From: Natronospira sp.
Lineage (GTDB): Bacteria; Pseudomonadota; Gammaproteobacteria; Natronospirales; Natronospiraceae
Direction of reading: 5' to 3'
Assembly (NCBI GenBank): GCA_003558125.1
Contig: PWMQ01000010.1
Span: forward strand, 1-64,000
DNA length: 64,000 nt
Made by a program: the position numbers and the translations under genes. The notes below the pieces were generated by a model that saw only the letters and a list, made by a program, of their open reading frames with translations, was not told where the DNA came from and searched no databases. Positions 25,370 through 34,628 of this stretch are shown in pieces. Within the stretch, counting starts at the first letter, position 1. Each line of letters starts with the position of its first letter.

Positions 25370-26751
25370 GTACCGTCCTCCGTCATGTAGGGGCAATCGA
25401 TAATGGGCGGCGGCGTCTCGTCGTCGTCATCATCTTCATCTTCATCGTCGCCGTCATCCCCGCAATCACCGTCTGGACAAATTTCCCCGCCATTGCCCGC
25501 CGAAACAGCTTGATAGAGAAGCTTGTTGGGCGTGCCAGAGGTAAGGTTAGATAGCCGATCTTGTGTTGCATCCGACAGAAGCAAGTAGCGTACCTGTTCC
25601 GGGAGAATCTCTTTACCACCTGCCTCGGCAAACAATGCGGCAGTGCCGACAACCAATGGTGCGGAGAGCGAAGTCCCTGTACGCTTAAGGGTATGATCAT
25701 CACTTTCTGCGCCGACGCTCTCAACTTGAACAGCCGGCGCGAGGATATCGACTGCAGAGCCAGAATTGGAATCCGACCAAAAATTATCTGTACTGTCGGT
25801 GCCACCTACGGTGAGCACTTCCTCCATGCGTGCGGGGGAGTAATCACTTGCAGGCGCACCTGCATTGCCGGCGCTTGTAACGACCAAGATGTTGTCAGGT
25901 AGCTGCCTTATGGCGTGCTCCAGGCTGAAGTTCCCATCGAGATCTGACACGGCGGCGCCGAAACTCATGTTTATGATAGCTACTCCATCCTCGCTCTGCT
26001 CTTCGGCGACGATCGCATTCAATCCATCAATGATCTCAGAGAGGAACTGCTGTCCATCACAGCGAAAAGCGCGGACATCCTTAATGTCAGCTCCGCGAGC
26101 GACACCGAATTCGGAGGCGCCAGCGAGACCCGCGACCATGGTGCCATGCTCGTTTGGGTTTCCCATTACGGAATGTTCATCGTCGTTGGCCGGACTGTCG
26201 GAGCCAGAGTTGACACTACAACGTGAGGGGATAAGGCAGGGTTCCGGGCCTTCGTCGTCCCGACAAGTATCTTCATAGGCCTCTTCGTTGCCGTTGAACT
26301 CATCATGGATTCGCTCTACCCGGCCTTCAAACCGCTGATGACTTGCACGTACACCATTATCGAGGATATAGATTCGCACACCTTCCCCATCCAGCTCCCA
26401 TTGGTAGGTGCCGTTTAACGGTAGATCGCGCTGGGCGATACGGTCCAATCCCCAGTCGGGGTTGGACTGGACGTAGCCATCACCAGATGCGAGATGGAGG
26501 TTAAACTTGGTGTTAGCCTCCACGGCCCGAATGTTGGGGTTATTCCGAAGAGCCTGGGCTTGTCCGTGATTGAGTTCGGCGGTGAATCCCTTGAGGGCAT
26601 GTTCAAAAACACGGCTTGGCTGCACGCCGACTTGAGTGGCGACACCATTAACTAGGCCTTGCATGGCGTGAGCCGGGATTTCGGCACCGCGATTAAAACT
26701 TACAATGTATGTTTGCCTGTCGTCATGCCCCCTCCCTTCAATGGAGTGCAA
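25351..26751 (-). CDS. S8 subtilase with I9 propeptide but no signal peptide
   Basis: This is a subtilisin-like serine protease of 466 residues. An inhibitor I9-type propeptide (about 14-84) precedes the peptidase domain. The triad is the Asp in IYILDNGVRASHQ, the His in NEHGTMVAG and the Ser in GTSLSAPLV. A highly acidic linker (DDGDDEDEDDDDD) and a short Cys-containing tail follow. Only a TTG at 26751 opens the frame; the upstream codons run to a TAA with no ATG, and no secretion signal is visible. A well-placed GGGAGGGGGC-ATG lies out of frame at 26724-26726. Start or N-terminus may be damaged. The C-terminus overlaps the sorting-anchored protein gene by 19 bp, which suggests a protease-substrate or co-secreted pair. 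Confidence 0.85.
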   Translation of the reverse strand: MHSIEGRGHDDRQTYIVSFNRGAEIPAHAMQGLVNGVATQVGVQPSRVFEHALKGFTAELNHGQAQALRNNPNIRAVEANTKFNLHLASGDGYVQSNPDWGLDRIAQRDLPLNGTYQWELDGEGVRIYILDNGVRASHQRFEGRVERIHDEFNGNEEAYEDTCRDDEGPEPCLIPSRCSVNSGSDSPANDDEHSVMGNPNEHGTMVAGLAGASEFGVARGADIKDVRAFRCDGQQFLSEIIDGLNAIVAEEQSEDGVAIINMSFGAAVSDLDGNFSLEHAIRQLPDNILVVTSAGNAGAPASDYSPARMEEVLTVGGTDSTDNFWSDSNSGSAVDILAPAVQVESVGAESDDHTLKRTGTSLSAPLVVGTAALFAEAGGKEILPEQVRYLLLSDATQDRLSNLTSGTPNKLLYQAVSAGNGGEICPDGDCGDDGDDEDEDDDDDETPPPIIDCPYMTEDGTWVHCP

Positions 26752-26906
26752 AAAATTCGCGTGCGTGTCACCCGTCTGAATTCGACTGTTTTACCCGAGT
26801 AACAAGAAAAACGTAGTCGACAGGTAAATGCCAGTCAATTTTCTGGAGAAATGATCAGAGTGCTGGGGGAATTTGGGGGTTGCCGTGGCGAGCACCGCTC
26901 GGCTTT

Positions 26907-28802
26907 TCAGGCCGAGCGCCGCACACGCCAGCCGGCCTTGCGCTTCTTGAGGTGGACCAGGAGCAGGGAGATGGCTGCGGGGGTGACGCCCTGGAGTCGA
27001 CCGGCCTGACCCAGGGTGGCGGGGCGGGCCTCGGCGAGACGTTGGCAGACCTCATTGGACAGGCCGCGCACCGCCGAGTAATCCAGATCCTCGGGCAGGG
27101 GCGTGTCTTCGTGGCGGCGGGCCTTGTCGATTTCCAGTTGCTGGCGCTCGATGTAGCCGGCGTACTTGATCTGGGTTTCCACCTGCTCGGCCACCCGCGG
27201 GTCGGCCACCGGCTCGCCCACGGCGCTTAAGCTGGTGAGGCCGGCGTAGTCCACTTCCGGACGGCGCAGGATGTCGGTCGCGTGCTGGTCCTTGGAAAGC
27301 CCCGTGCCGCCCAGCACCCGCTCGGCTTCCTCGGCAGACACCTGATTGGGGCGAATCAACAGCCCGTTCAGCCGCTGCTTCTCCTTTTCCACCGCCTCCC
27401 GCTTGGTCTCGAAGACGCCCCAGCGGTGATCGTCGATCAGGCCCATCTCCCGGGCAATGGGGGTCAGGCGCAGATCGGCATTGTCCTCGCGCAGCAGCAG
27501 GCGGTGCTCGGCCCGGCTGGTGAACATGCGATAGGGCTCGGAGGCGCCGCGGGTGATCAGGTCATCCACCAGCACGCCGAGATAGGCCTCGTCCCGGCGC
27601 GGACACCAGCTGTCCTGGTCACGCACCAGGCGGGCGGCATTGAGCCCGGCCAGCAGGCCCTGGGCGCCAGCCTCCTCATAGCCGGTGGTGCCGTTGATCT
27701 GCCCGGCAAAGAAGAGCCCGCCCACGAATTTCGTTTCAAGACTCGGCTTGAGATCGCGGGGATCGAAGAAATCGTATTCAATGGCGTAACCCGGGCGGGT
27801 GATGTGGGCATTCTCGAAACCGGCCACGGTGCGCACGAAGGCGGCCTGGACCTCGAAGGGAAGGCTGGTGGAGATGCCATTGGGATAGATCTCGTGGGTC
27901 TCGAGGCCCTCGGGCTCGACAAAGATCTGGTGGGAATCCTTGTCGGCAAAGCGTTCGACCTTGTCCTCCACCGAGGGGCAATAACGCGGTCCCACCCCGT
28001 CGATGGCGCCGGTGAACATGGGCGACTCGTGCAGGTGGGCGCGGATGATCTCGTGGGTCTTTTCGTTGGTGCGCGCGATCCAGCAGGAGACCTGGCGGGG
28101 GTGTTCCTCGGCCGAGCCGATATAGGAGAAGACAGGGGCCGGATCGTCGCCGGGCTGTTCCTCCAGGCGGCTGAAGTCGATGGAGCGCCCGTCGATCCGC
28201 GGCGGCGTGCCGGTCTTGAGCCGGCCGACGCGGAAGGGCCGGGCCCGGAGTTTCTCGGCCAGGGCATTGGAGGGTGCGTCACCGGCGCGGCCACCGGCGC
28301 TCTGGGTGCCGCCCACGTGGATGCGTCCGCCGAGGAAGGTGCCCACGGTCAGCACCACCGCCGGCGCCTCGAAGCGCAGGCCCATGCTGGTGACCACGCC
28401 GCTAACCCGGTCGTTGTCGATGATCAGGTCATCGACGCCCTGCTGGAAGAGAGACAGGCCGGGCTGGTTTTCCACCTGGGCGCGGATGGCCTGGCGGTAG
28501 AGATTGCGGTCGGCCTGGGCACGGGTGGCGCGCACCGCCGGGCCCTTGCTGGCATTGAGGGTGCGAAACTGAATACCGGCCCGATCAATGGCGCGGGCCA
28601 TGGCTCCGCCCAGGGCGTCGATCTCGCGGGTCAGATGGCCCTTGCCGATGCCGCCGATGGCCGGATTGCAGGACATCTGACCGATGGTGTCCAGATTCTG
28701 GGTCAACAACAGGGTTCGCGCACCGGCGCGCGCCGAGGCCAGGGCGGCCTCGGTGCCGGCGTGACCGCCACCCACAACAATGACATCGAATTGCCTGCGC
28801 AT
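26907..28802 (-). CDS. mnmG: tRNA uridine 5-carboxymethylaminomethyl modification enzyme MnmG
   Basis: MnmG (GidA) works with MnmE to put the cmnm5 or nm5 group on wobble U34 of certain tRNAs, using FAD, NADH and a folate derivative. The 631 residues are of full length. The FAD site is [12 protein letters not shown] (8-19). The conserved [11 protein letters not shown], with an active-site cysteine, and [16 protein letters not shown] are present. The C-terminal helical domain binds MnmE and tRNA. The start at 28802 (MRRQFDVIV) agrees with other MnmG proteins. Unlike in most relatives, no rsmG-parA-parB follows. The partner gene mnmE is 9 kb away at 35751-37094. Confidence 0.97.
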   Translation of the reverse strand: MRRQFDVIVVGGGHAGTEAALASARAGARTLLLTQNLDTIGQMSCNPAIGGIGKGHLTREIDALGGAMARAIDRAGIQFRTLNASKGPAVRATRAQADRNLYRQAIRAQVENQPGLSLFQQGVDDLIIDNDRVSGVVTSMGLRFEAPAVVLTVGTFLGGRIHVGGTQSAGGRAGDAPSNALAEKLRARPFRVGRLKTGTPPRIDGRSIDFSRLEEQPGDDPAPVFSYIGSAEEHPRQVSCWIARTNEKTHEIIRAHLHESPMFTGAIDGVGPRYCPSVEDKVERFADKDSHQIFVEPEGLETHEIYPNGISTSLPFEVQAAFVRTVAGFENAHITRPGYAIEYDFFDPRDLKPSLETKFVGGLFFAGQINGTTGYEEAGAQGLLAGLNAARLVRDQDSWCPRRDEAYLGVLVDDLITRGASEPYRMFTSRAEHRLLLREDNADLRLTPIAREMGLIDDHRWGVFETKREAVEKEKQRLNGLLIRPNQVSAEEAERVLGGTGLSKDQHATDILRRPEVDYAGLTSLSAVGEPVADPRVAEQVETQIKYAGYIERQQLEIDKARRHEDTPLPEDLDYSAVRGLSNEVCQRLAEARPATLGQAGRLQGVTPAAISLLLVHLKKRKAGWRVRRSA

Positions 28803-28957
28803 AATTCCCGCCTCGGCCAAGCCCGCCTGCTGGCGGAATCGGCCTGACTATCAGCTCAATCTGACATTATAAGGGCTAAGGGCGGGTGGCGGCCAAGAAG
28901 GTCGGCACTTTCGAGTCGAGTAGTGCGGCGACATGACTGAGAATGCCGGCCCGGGAA

Positions 28958-28966
28958 TGGTATATT
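28958..28966 (+). promoter_or_regulatory. Extended -10 promoter upstream of the ABC exporter operon
   Basis: TGG followed by TATATT (28961-28966) matches an extended -10 element. A start near 28972 would give a leader of about 55 nt before the GTG at 29026. No strong -35 was found. Confidence 0.45.
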
Positions 28967-29025
28967 GAGCCGCTTTGGACGATGCCTGCCCCGATCGGGG
29001 ACGGGTCTATTGGGGGGGAAGCAAC

Positions 29026-29985
29026 GTGACCGAATCGATTCTGTCGGTCGAGGCCATTCGCAAGCAGTACGCCACGGTCACCGCCGTGGATCGACTCAAC
29101 TTCCAGATCCGGGAAGGGGAAATCTTTGCCCTGCTGGGCCCCAATGGGGCCGGCAAGACCAGCACGGTGCGGATGCTGATCGGCATTACCCGACCGGACA
29201 GCGGCCGCATCCGCTACCAGGCACGGGCCGGCGAGCAGGCTGCCATCACCGGCCCGGAGCTCGGCTATCTGCCGGAGGAACGGGGGCTGTACCAGGATCA
29301 GCCGGTACTGGATGTGCTGGTCTATTTTGGCCGCCTGCAGGGACTCAGCCGCCGCGATGCCCGTGGGCGCGCCACCCAGTGGCTGGAGCGACTGGATCTT
29401 GGCGAGCGGGCGACCGAGAAGCTGGGCGCACTGTCCAAGGGTAATCAGCAGAAGGTGCAGCTGATTTCCACCATCCTCCACCGGCCCCGCTTCGCGGTCC
29501 TGGATGAACCCTTTTCCGGGCTCGACCCGGTCAACCAGGAGCGCTTTCTGGATCTGGTGAGAGAGTTGCGGGCGGAAGGCATGACGGTGCTTTTGTCGGC
29601 TCACCAGATGGCCCTGGTGGAGCGTCTCGCCGACAACATCCTGCTGATGAATCAGGGCCAGGAGGCCATGACCGGGACGCTGGAAAGCCTGCGTCACGAC
29701 AGCGGTCTCGGTACCGCCCTGGAAGTCCAGTTCCGCGACCAGCCCCCCCGCGAACTGCCCTCACTGTCGGGTGTGCAGGATAGCCGGCGGCTCGACGAGC
29801 GGCGGCTGCGGCTGAGTCTGGCCTCGGACAGCGACATGAACGAGCTGCTCGGCGCCTTGCAGGGCCTGGGCGCGATCGAGGCCCTGCACAGTGAGCGACC
29901 GAGCCTGCATGACATTTACCTCCATGCCGTCGGCGAAAAGGGGCCGAACAGCGAAAAGAATGACGCCGAGGAGATGACGGCATGA
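29026..29985 (+). CDS. ABC transporter ATP-binding protein (NatA/DrrA type), exporter 1
   Basis: This is the cytoplasmic ATPase of an ABC-2 type exporter. The 319 residues include Walker A GPNGAGKTST (about 38-47), a YLPEERGLY Q-loop region, the signature-like LSKGNQQKVQ (about 138-147) and Walker B FAVLDEPFSGLD (about 161-172), followed by an H-loop in LSAHQM. A C-terminal domain of about 90 residues is typical of the DrrA/NatA group. The start is GTG at 29026, after a run GGGGGGGAA. The stop overlaps the permease ATG (ATGA, 29982-29985), so the two are coupled. It heads a five-gene run with a secreted hydrolase and a second exporter. Confidence 0.9.
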   Translation: MTESILSVEAIRKQYATVTAVDRLNFQIREGEIFALLGPNGAGKTSTVRMLIGITRPDSGRIRYQARAGEQAAITGPELGYLPEERGLYQDQPVLDVLVYFGRLQGLSRRDARGRATQWLERLDLGERATEKLGALSKGNQQKVQLISTILHRPRFAVLDEPFSGLDPVNQERFLDLVRELRAEGMTVLLSAHQMALVERLADNILLMNQGQEAMTGTLESLRHDSGLGTALEVQFRDQPPRELPSLSGVQDSRRLDERRLRLSLASDSDMNELLGALQGLGAIEALHSERPSLHDIYLHAVGEKGPNSEKNDAEEMTA

Positions 29986-31181
29986 ACAGGGGAAATGGTC
30001 CGGTCTTGAGTGTGGCGCGCTGGGAGTTCATGCGCTATTTCAAATGGCGGCAGGAACTGATTGCCCTGCTGGTGATGGGGGTGATAATCGGTCTGGTCTA
30101 TGGCGGGGTCTGGCTGATGGACCGCTACCAGAGTGGTCAGCAGTTCAAGGTTGCGGTCATCGGCGGCGAGCACCTGGCCCTGCCGGCGGGTGAGCTGGAC
30201 CGCTTTTATTTCCAGAACGCCGAGGCCGACGCAAGGGATACGCTTGCCGAATCGGTAGCGGCGGGTACGCTGGACGGTCTGCTAATCCTGCATTCGAACA
30301 GCAACGCCGTGCTGCTGGCGGCCCGAGAGGCCCGCTGGCAGGAATCCCTGGACCAGATATTGAACCAGCTGGCACGGCAGCAGGCACTGATGGATGCCGG
30401 CCTCTCAGTGGCCGAGTATGAGGCCCTGTCACGCCCCCTGGCCCTGCGTATCGATACCGGCCAGGCAGGGGAAGCCGTTGGCTCCCGGATTTTCGCCCTG
30501 GTGGTGCTGGGGCTGATGTTGCTCGCCGTATTCAACAGCTTTGCCTACTATTTCGCCAGTATCACCACGGAGAAGCAGCAGCGGGTCTGTGAACAGATGC
30601 TGGCCATGATCCGGCCGCAAACCTGGGTGGATGGCAAGATTCTCGGTCTCACCGTGCTGGGCCTGAAATCACTGCTCAATGTCGCCCTCTGGGGGCTGGT
30701 GGGGCTGCTGGCCTACCGCATTGTCAGCGGCAGCTTGCCCGATCTTTCGGCCTGGTTGCCGCCCCTGGGCAGCGCATTCTGGATCCTGGGCTTCGCGCTC
30801 CTGGGTCTGCTGTTCTGGAACAGCATCCTGGCGGCCATCGCAGCCACCATTGATGACCCCAACAGCTCCTCCCGGTCGAGCCTGATGCTGTTGCCCATAT
30901 TGCCGCTGGTGCTGGTATTCACCGGTCTGGACATGCCCGACAGTCCCTTCATGGTGTTCATGTCCTGGTTCCCGCCGACCTCCTGGGCGGCGATGCCTGC
31001 CCGCCATGTGATGGCCGGCGTTGATCCCCTGGCCCTGGCCGCTTCCCTGGTATTGCTGGCGGCGGCGGTGTGGTGGGTCCGACGGGCGGCGGGACGGATA
31101 TTTGCCACCGGTATTCTCATGTACGGCAAGGAGCCCGGCTGGGGCCAGATGCTGCGCGCCCTGTGGCGTCGCGAAGGCTGA
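29982..31181 (+). CDS. ABC-2 type permease, exporter 1
   Basis: This is the integral membrane part of exporter 1. The 399 residues show an N-terminal membrane helix (about 27-45), then a large extracytoplasmic domain of about 120 residues, and a C-terminal group of five or six helices (about 165-375). This layout is that of NatB/YhaP-type ABC-2 permeases. It contains SRIFALVVLGLMLLAVFNSF and the conserved-type segment EKQQRVCEQMLA (about 195-206), which sits near the expected interface with the ATPase. The first codons overlap the ATPase stop. The transported substrate is unknown. Na+ efflux, lipid, peptide or antibiotic export all occur in the family. Confidence 0.85.
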   Translation: MNRGNGPVLSVARWEFMRYFKWRQELIALLVMGVIIGLVYGGVWLMDRYQSGQQFKVAVIGGEHLALPAGELDRFYFQNAEADARDTLAESVAAGTLDGLLILHSNSNAVLLAAREARWQESLDQILNQLARQQALMDAGLSVAEYEALSRPLALRIDTGQAGEAVGSRIFALVVLGLMLLAVFNSFAYYFASITTEKQQRVCEQMLAMIRPQTWVDGKILGLTVLGLKSLLNVALWGLVGLLAYRIVSGSLPDLSAWLPPLGSAFWILGFALLGLLFWNSILAAIAATIDDPNSSSRSSLMLLPILPLVLVFTGLDMPDSPFMVFMSWFPPTSWAAMPARHVMAGVDPLALAASLVLLAAAVWWVRRAAGRIFATGILMYGKEPGWGQMLRALWRREG

Positions 31182-31216
31182 GCTCGGCTCGGGCTTGGAA
31201 TCGGAGATCTCAAGCG

Positions 31217-32638
31217 ATGTGGATAGCTGCCCTGTTCTTTGCCGCGAGCGCGGCGCCAGCCGACTACGAGGCCTGCAGCCTGCGCAGTGGCCAATTGCCA
31301 CAGACCATCTCGGCACAGTGTTTTGAAGTCTCCGTGCCCCTGGACTGGTCCCAGCCGGATGGGGAGACCATTCAGTTGGCGGCGGCATGGATTGCGCCCC
31401 GGGCCGGCGAAGCCGAGGGCGAGCCCTTGCTGATGCTGGCGGGTGGGCCGGGCCAGGCGGCACTGGAAGCCTTCATTCCCCATGTTCGCGCGCTCGGCGC
31501 GGTGCGCCAGAACCATCCGATCGTCCTGGTGGACCAGCGAGGCACCGGTGGCTCGGCCCGCCTCGAATGCCCGGACGCGGGATTGGCGGAAGCGGAATCG
31601 GCGGAGGAAATTGGCCAGGCCATGCAGCGCTGTCGCGAGGCCCTGGACAGGGATCCCCGCCATTTCACCACCCAGGCCTCGGCGAAGGACCTTGACGCGG
31701 TGCGCGAACATCTCGGCATTGAGGAATGGCATGTCTATGGCGTGTCCTACGGCAGCCGCCTCGGCCTGCACTATTTGCGGCGGTTCGAGGAGCGGGTGGC
31801 CTCGCTGATTCTGGATGGGGTGGTCCCTGCGGACGAAGTGCTGGGGCCCATGCTGGCACCGTTCGCGGAACGGGCTGTGAAACGAATGCTGCAACGATGC
31901 GAGTCCTCTGAAGATTGCCGGGAGGCCTTTCCGGATCTGGAAGAAGGCTTGCGCTCTTTGCTGGAATCCGTGGCGGAAGAGGAACGGGAGGTTTCCATTC
32001 GCCACCCCCGCAGCCACGAATGGACCGAGGTGGCGCTTAACCGGCAGCGGATCGGGCAGCTACTGCGCTTTGCCGCCTACCAACCGGATGTTCTGGCCAT
32101 CATGCCGCTGCTGATCCACCGTGCCGCCCGGGAGGATGACTGGGCACCGCTGGCGGCACAATGGGTCACCCTTGGAGAATCGCTGGAAGGCAGCCTCAGC
32201 ATTCCCCTCCATTATGCGGTGGTCTGCAGCGAAGACATCTCCTTTATTGACGAGGACTCCCCGTTCAGCGAGGAGGACGGACTGCTGGGCCTGAATCCCC
32301 TGGCTTTGCTCCAGGCGGCCTGCGCGGAATGGCCGCGGGCCGACATTCCCGCGGACTTTCATCAGGCGGTGGCCTCCGAGCGGCCCGTGTTGCTGCTGTC
32401 CGGGGAACTGGACCCGGTGACGCCCCCGGAGTGGGGAGACCAGGCCGCAGCGACCCTGGACAATAGTCGCCATGTGATCCTCAAGGGCAAGGGCCACAAT
32501 GTGATTCATCATGGCTGTCTGCCGTTTCTGGTCCGGGATTTTCTGAGAAACCGCGATCCCGCTGGGCTGGACAGCGACTGTCTGTCGGCGATGCGGCCGA
32601 TGCCTTTCTTTCTGGATTTCTCCGGCCCGGCACCTTAG
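31217..32638 (+). CDS. Secreted S33-type alpha/beta hydrolase (TAP-like)
   Basis: This is a predicted exported proline-iminopeptidase or tripeptidyl-aminopeptidase-like hydrolase of 473 residues. A short signal-like N-terminus (MWIAALFFAASAAPA) precedes the catalytic domain. The oxyanion loop GGPGQ is at 76-80, followed by VDQRGTGGS (105-113). The triad is Ser177 (GVSYG), Asp399 (SGELDPVTPP) and His427 (GKGHN). Family members trim peptides from the N-terminus or hydrolyse small esters. The ATG at 31217 follows GGAGATC. It lies 35 bp after exporter 1 and 9 bp before exporter 2, within one apparent operon, so it may act on material moved by one of the pumps. That role is inference. Confidence 0.88.
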   Translation: MWIAALFFAASAAPADYEACSLRSGQLPQTISAQCFEVSVPLDWSQPDGETIQLAAAWIAPRAGEAEGEPLLMLAGGPGQAALEAFIPHVRALGAVRQNHPIVLVDQRGTGGSARLECPDAGLAEAESAEEIGQAMQRCREALDRDPRHFTTQASAKDLDAVREHLGIEEWHVYGVSYGSRLGLHYLRRFEERVASLILDGVVPADEVLGPMLAPFAERAVKRMLQRCESSEDCREAFPDLEEGLRSLLESVAEEEREVSIRHPRSHEWTEVALNRQRIGQLLRFAAYQPDVLAIMPLLIHRAAREDDWAPLAAQWVTLGESLEGSLSIPLHYAVVCSEDISFIDEDSPFSEEDGLLGLNPLALLQAACAEWPRADIPADFHQAVASERPVLLLSGELDPVTPPEWGDQAAATLDNSRHVILKGKGHNVIHHGCLPFLVRDFLRNRDPAGLDSDCLSAMRPMPFFLDFSGPAP

Positions 32639-32647
32639 GAGTCGATC

Positions 32648-33403
32648 ATGATCGAGGCGAATGGCCTGCAAAAACGCTTTGGCGACGTCGAGGCAGTGAG
32701 AGACGTATCGCTGCGTGCCGAGGACGGTCGGATCACCGGTCTGCTGGGCCCCAACGGGGCCGGTAAATCCACCAGTCTGCGGATGATTTCGACGGCGATC
32801 CGGCCCGATGCTGGCCAGATTCGGGTCGATGGCATCAATGTGGTGGACGCCCCCCAGCAGGCGCGTCTGGCGATGGGCGTGATGCCTCACAATGCGGGGC
32901 TCTACCCCCGCCTCAGCGGTCGGGAGAACATCCGCTATTTCGGCCGCCTGAACGGGATCGACCGGGAATCGCTGGATGCCCGGATCGAGCATCTCGCCGA
33001 GCGACTGGACATGAAAGCCTTCGTGGACCGCCCGGCGAAAGGCTATAGCCAGGGACAGAAACTGAAAACCGCCCTGGCGCGGTCGATTGTCCACAATCCC
33101 CGCAACCTCATCCTGGATGAACCCACCAGCGGCCTGGACGTGATGGCGACCCGGGCACTGCGGGATCTGATCCGCGACCTGCGCCAGGATGGCTTCTGCA
33201 TTCTGTTCTCCAGCCATGTGATGCAGGAAGTGGCCGCCTTGTGTGACCAGATCGTGATCATTGCCCACGGGCAGGTGGTTGCCCGGGGGGAACCGGACCA
33301 GCTGCGCCAGGCCATGGGCAGCGAGGATCTCGAAGAGGTCTTTGTCCGGGCCATCGCCAAGGCCGAGGCACCGCAAACGGCGGACGCGGGGGAACAGAGC
33401 TGA
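32648..33403 (+). CDS. natA: ABC transporter ATP-binding protein NatA-like, exporter 2
   Basis: This is a short ABC ATPase of 251 residues, NatA-like in size and pattern. It has Walker A GPNGAGKSTSLRM (about 37-49), the signature YSQGQKLKTALAR (about 133-145, with the usual SGG changed to SQG), Walker B NLILDEPTSGLD and the H-loop SSHVMQE. NatA/NatB export Na+ in Bacillus; homologues may carry other substrates. GGAGTCGATC precedes the ATG. The stop overlaps the ATG of the following permease by one base (TGATG). It is the fourth gene of the exporter-hydrolase-exporter run. Confidence 0.88.
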   Translation: MIEANGLQKRFGDVEAVRDVSLRAEDGRITGLLGPNGAGKSTSLRMISTAIRPDAGQIRVDGINVVDAPQQARLAMGVMPHNAGLYPRLSGRENIRYFGRLNGIDRESLDARIEHLAERLDMKAFVDRPAKGYSQGQKLKTALARSIVHNPRNLILDEPTSGLDVMATRALRDLIRDLRQDGFCILFSSHVMQEVAALCDQIVIIAHGQVVARGEPDQLRQAMGSEDLEEVFVRAIAKAEAPQTADAGEQS

Positions 33404-34569
33404 TGCGCACCTGGATCGTTTATCTCAAGGAATGTCAGGACAATCTGCGGGACCGGCGAACACTGCTCTCGGTACTGCTGTTCGGCCCATTGTTCGGGCC
33501 CATCCTGTTCGCGGTGTTCATGGGCACGGCCATCACCATGGGCATGGAAGAGGCGGAACGGCCACTGGATCTTCCGGTCATGGGGGCCGAGCATGCACCG
33601 GAGTTGATGGCCTTTCTGGCAGAGAATCGCCTGCAGATCGAAGACTTCGATGGCGAGCCGCAAAAGGCGGTGCGGGAACGGGAGGTGGATTTCGTCCTGG
33701 TCATCGACGAAGACTATGGTCAGGCGCTGCGCGATGGCCGGCCGGCACCGTTGGCCTTTTATGCGGATCGCTCCCGCCAGCGCCTGAGTGGCCAGATCCA
33801 GCGGGTGCGCAACACCATCAATGCCTGGGACCGGCAATTGACCGAGCTGCGCCTGCTGGCGCGGGGTATCGATGGCCGCGTCATCAGGCCGCTGCAGTTA
33901 CAGGAAGTGGACGTGTCCACCCCCGAGACCCGAGGCCTGATGATTGCCGCCATGCTGCCCTATTTCATCCTGCTGACCGTGCTCATGGGCGGCTTTTACC
34001 TGGCCATCGACACCACCGCCGGGGAGCGGGAACGGGGTTCCCTGGAACCGCTTCTCAGCACGGCGGCCCGGCGGGGGGAGATCCTGGCGGGCAAGCTGCT
34101 CGCAACCGCCACCTTTTCACTGCTGGCACTGGCGATCGTCATTGCGGCCTTCTCGGTGGCATTACGCTTTGTGCCCATGGAGACGGTGGATATGGCCCTC
34201 TCCCTGGATCTGGCCACGGCGGTGATGCTGTTTCTGACGGTCTCGCCCTTTGCCTTTCTGGGGGCTGCAGTAATGTGTCTGGTGGCCTCCTTCACCAAGA
34301 GCTACAAGGAAGCCCAGACCTGGCTGTCGGTGGTGATGATCGTGCCCCTGGCGCCCATGATCGTGCATTTTGTCCGACCTTTCGAACCCACCATCCTCAA
34401 TCTGGCGATTCCGGTTCTGGGTCAGCATGTGGCCATGCTTGAGCTGTTGGGGGCGGAAACCCTGCCGGTTCTGGGTCTGGTGCTCAACACCGGGGTGACC
34501 CTGGCACTGACTGGCGTGGTGGCCTGGGTAGCCTGGCTGTTCTATCGCCGGGAATCGGTGCTGGGCTGA
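33403..34569 (+). CDS. natB: ABC-2 permease NatB-like, exporter 2
   Basis: This is the partner permease of exporter 2, with 388 residues. It has an N-terminal helix (about 20-40), a large extracytoplasmic domain (about 50-175) and six C-terminal helices (about 180-380). Segment ERERGSLEPLLSTAARRGEILAGKLLA is a family hallmark seen in NatB/CcmB-like permeases: ERERGSLEPLLSTA lies at 208-221. It is coupled to the ATPase by the TGATG overlap. No terminator is evident before the diguanylate cyclase 59 bp later. A role in Na+ efflux would suit a salt-loving host, but this rests on the family only. Confidence 0.87.
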   Translation: MRTWIVYLKECQDNLRDRRTLLSVLLFGPLFGPILFAVFMGTAITMGMEEAERPLDLPVMGAEHAPELMAFLAENRLQIEDFDGEPQKAVREREVDFVLVIDEDYGQALRDGRPAPLAFYADRSRQRLSGQIQRVRNTINAWDRQLTELRLLARGIDGRVIRPLQLQEVDVSTPETRGLMIAAMLPYFILLTVLMGGFYLAIDTTAGERERGSLEPLLSTAARRGEILAGKLLATATFSLLALAIVIAAFSVALRFVPMETVDMALSLDLATAVMLFLTVSPFAFLGAAVMCLVASFTKSYKEAQTWLSVVMIVPLAPMIVHFVRPFEPTILNLAIPVLGQHVAMLELLGAETLPVLGLVLNTGVTLALTGVVAWVAWLFYRRESVLG

Positions 34570-34628
34570 TCCGGGGGAAATCTCCTGCTGGTGGGATGGG
34601 GATTCCCGGCCTACACTGTCGCTAAGGG

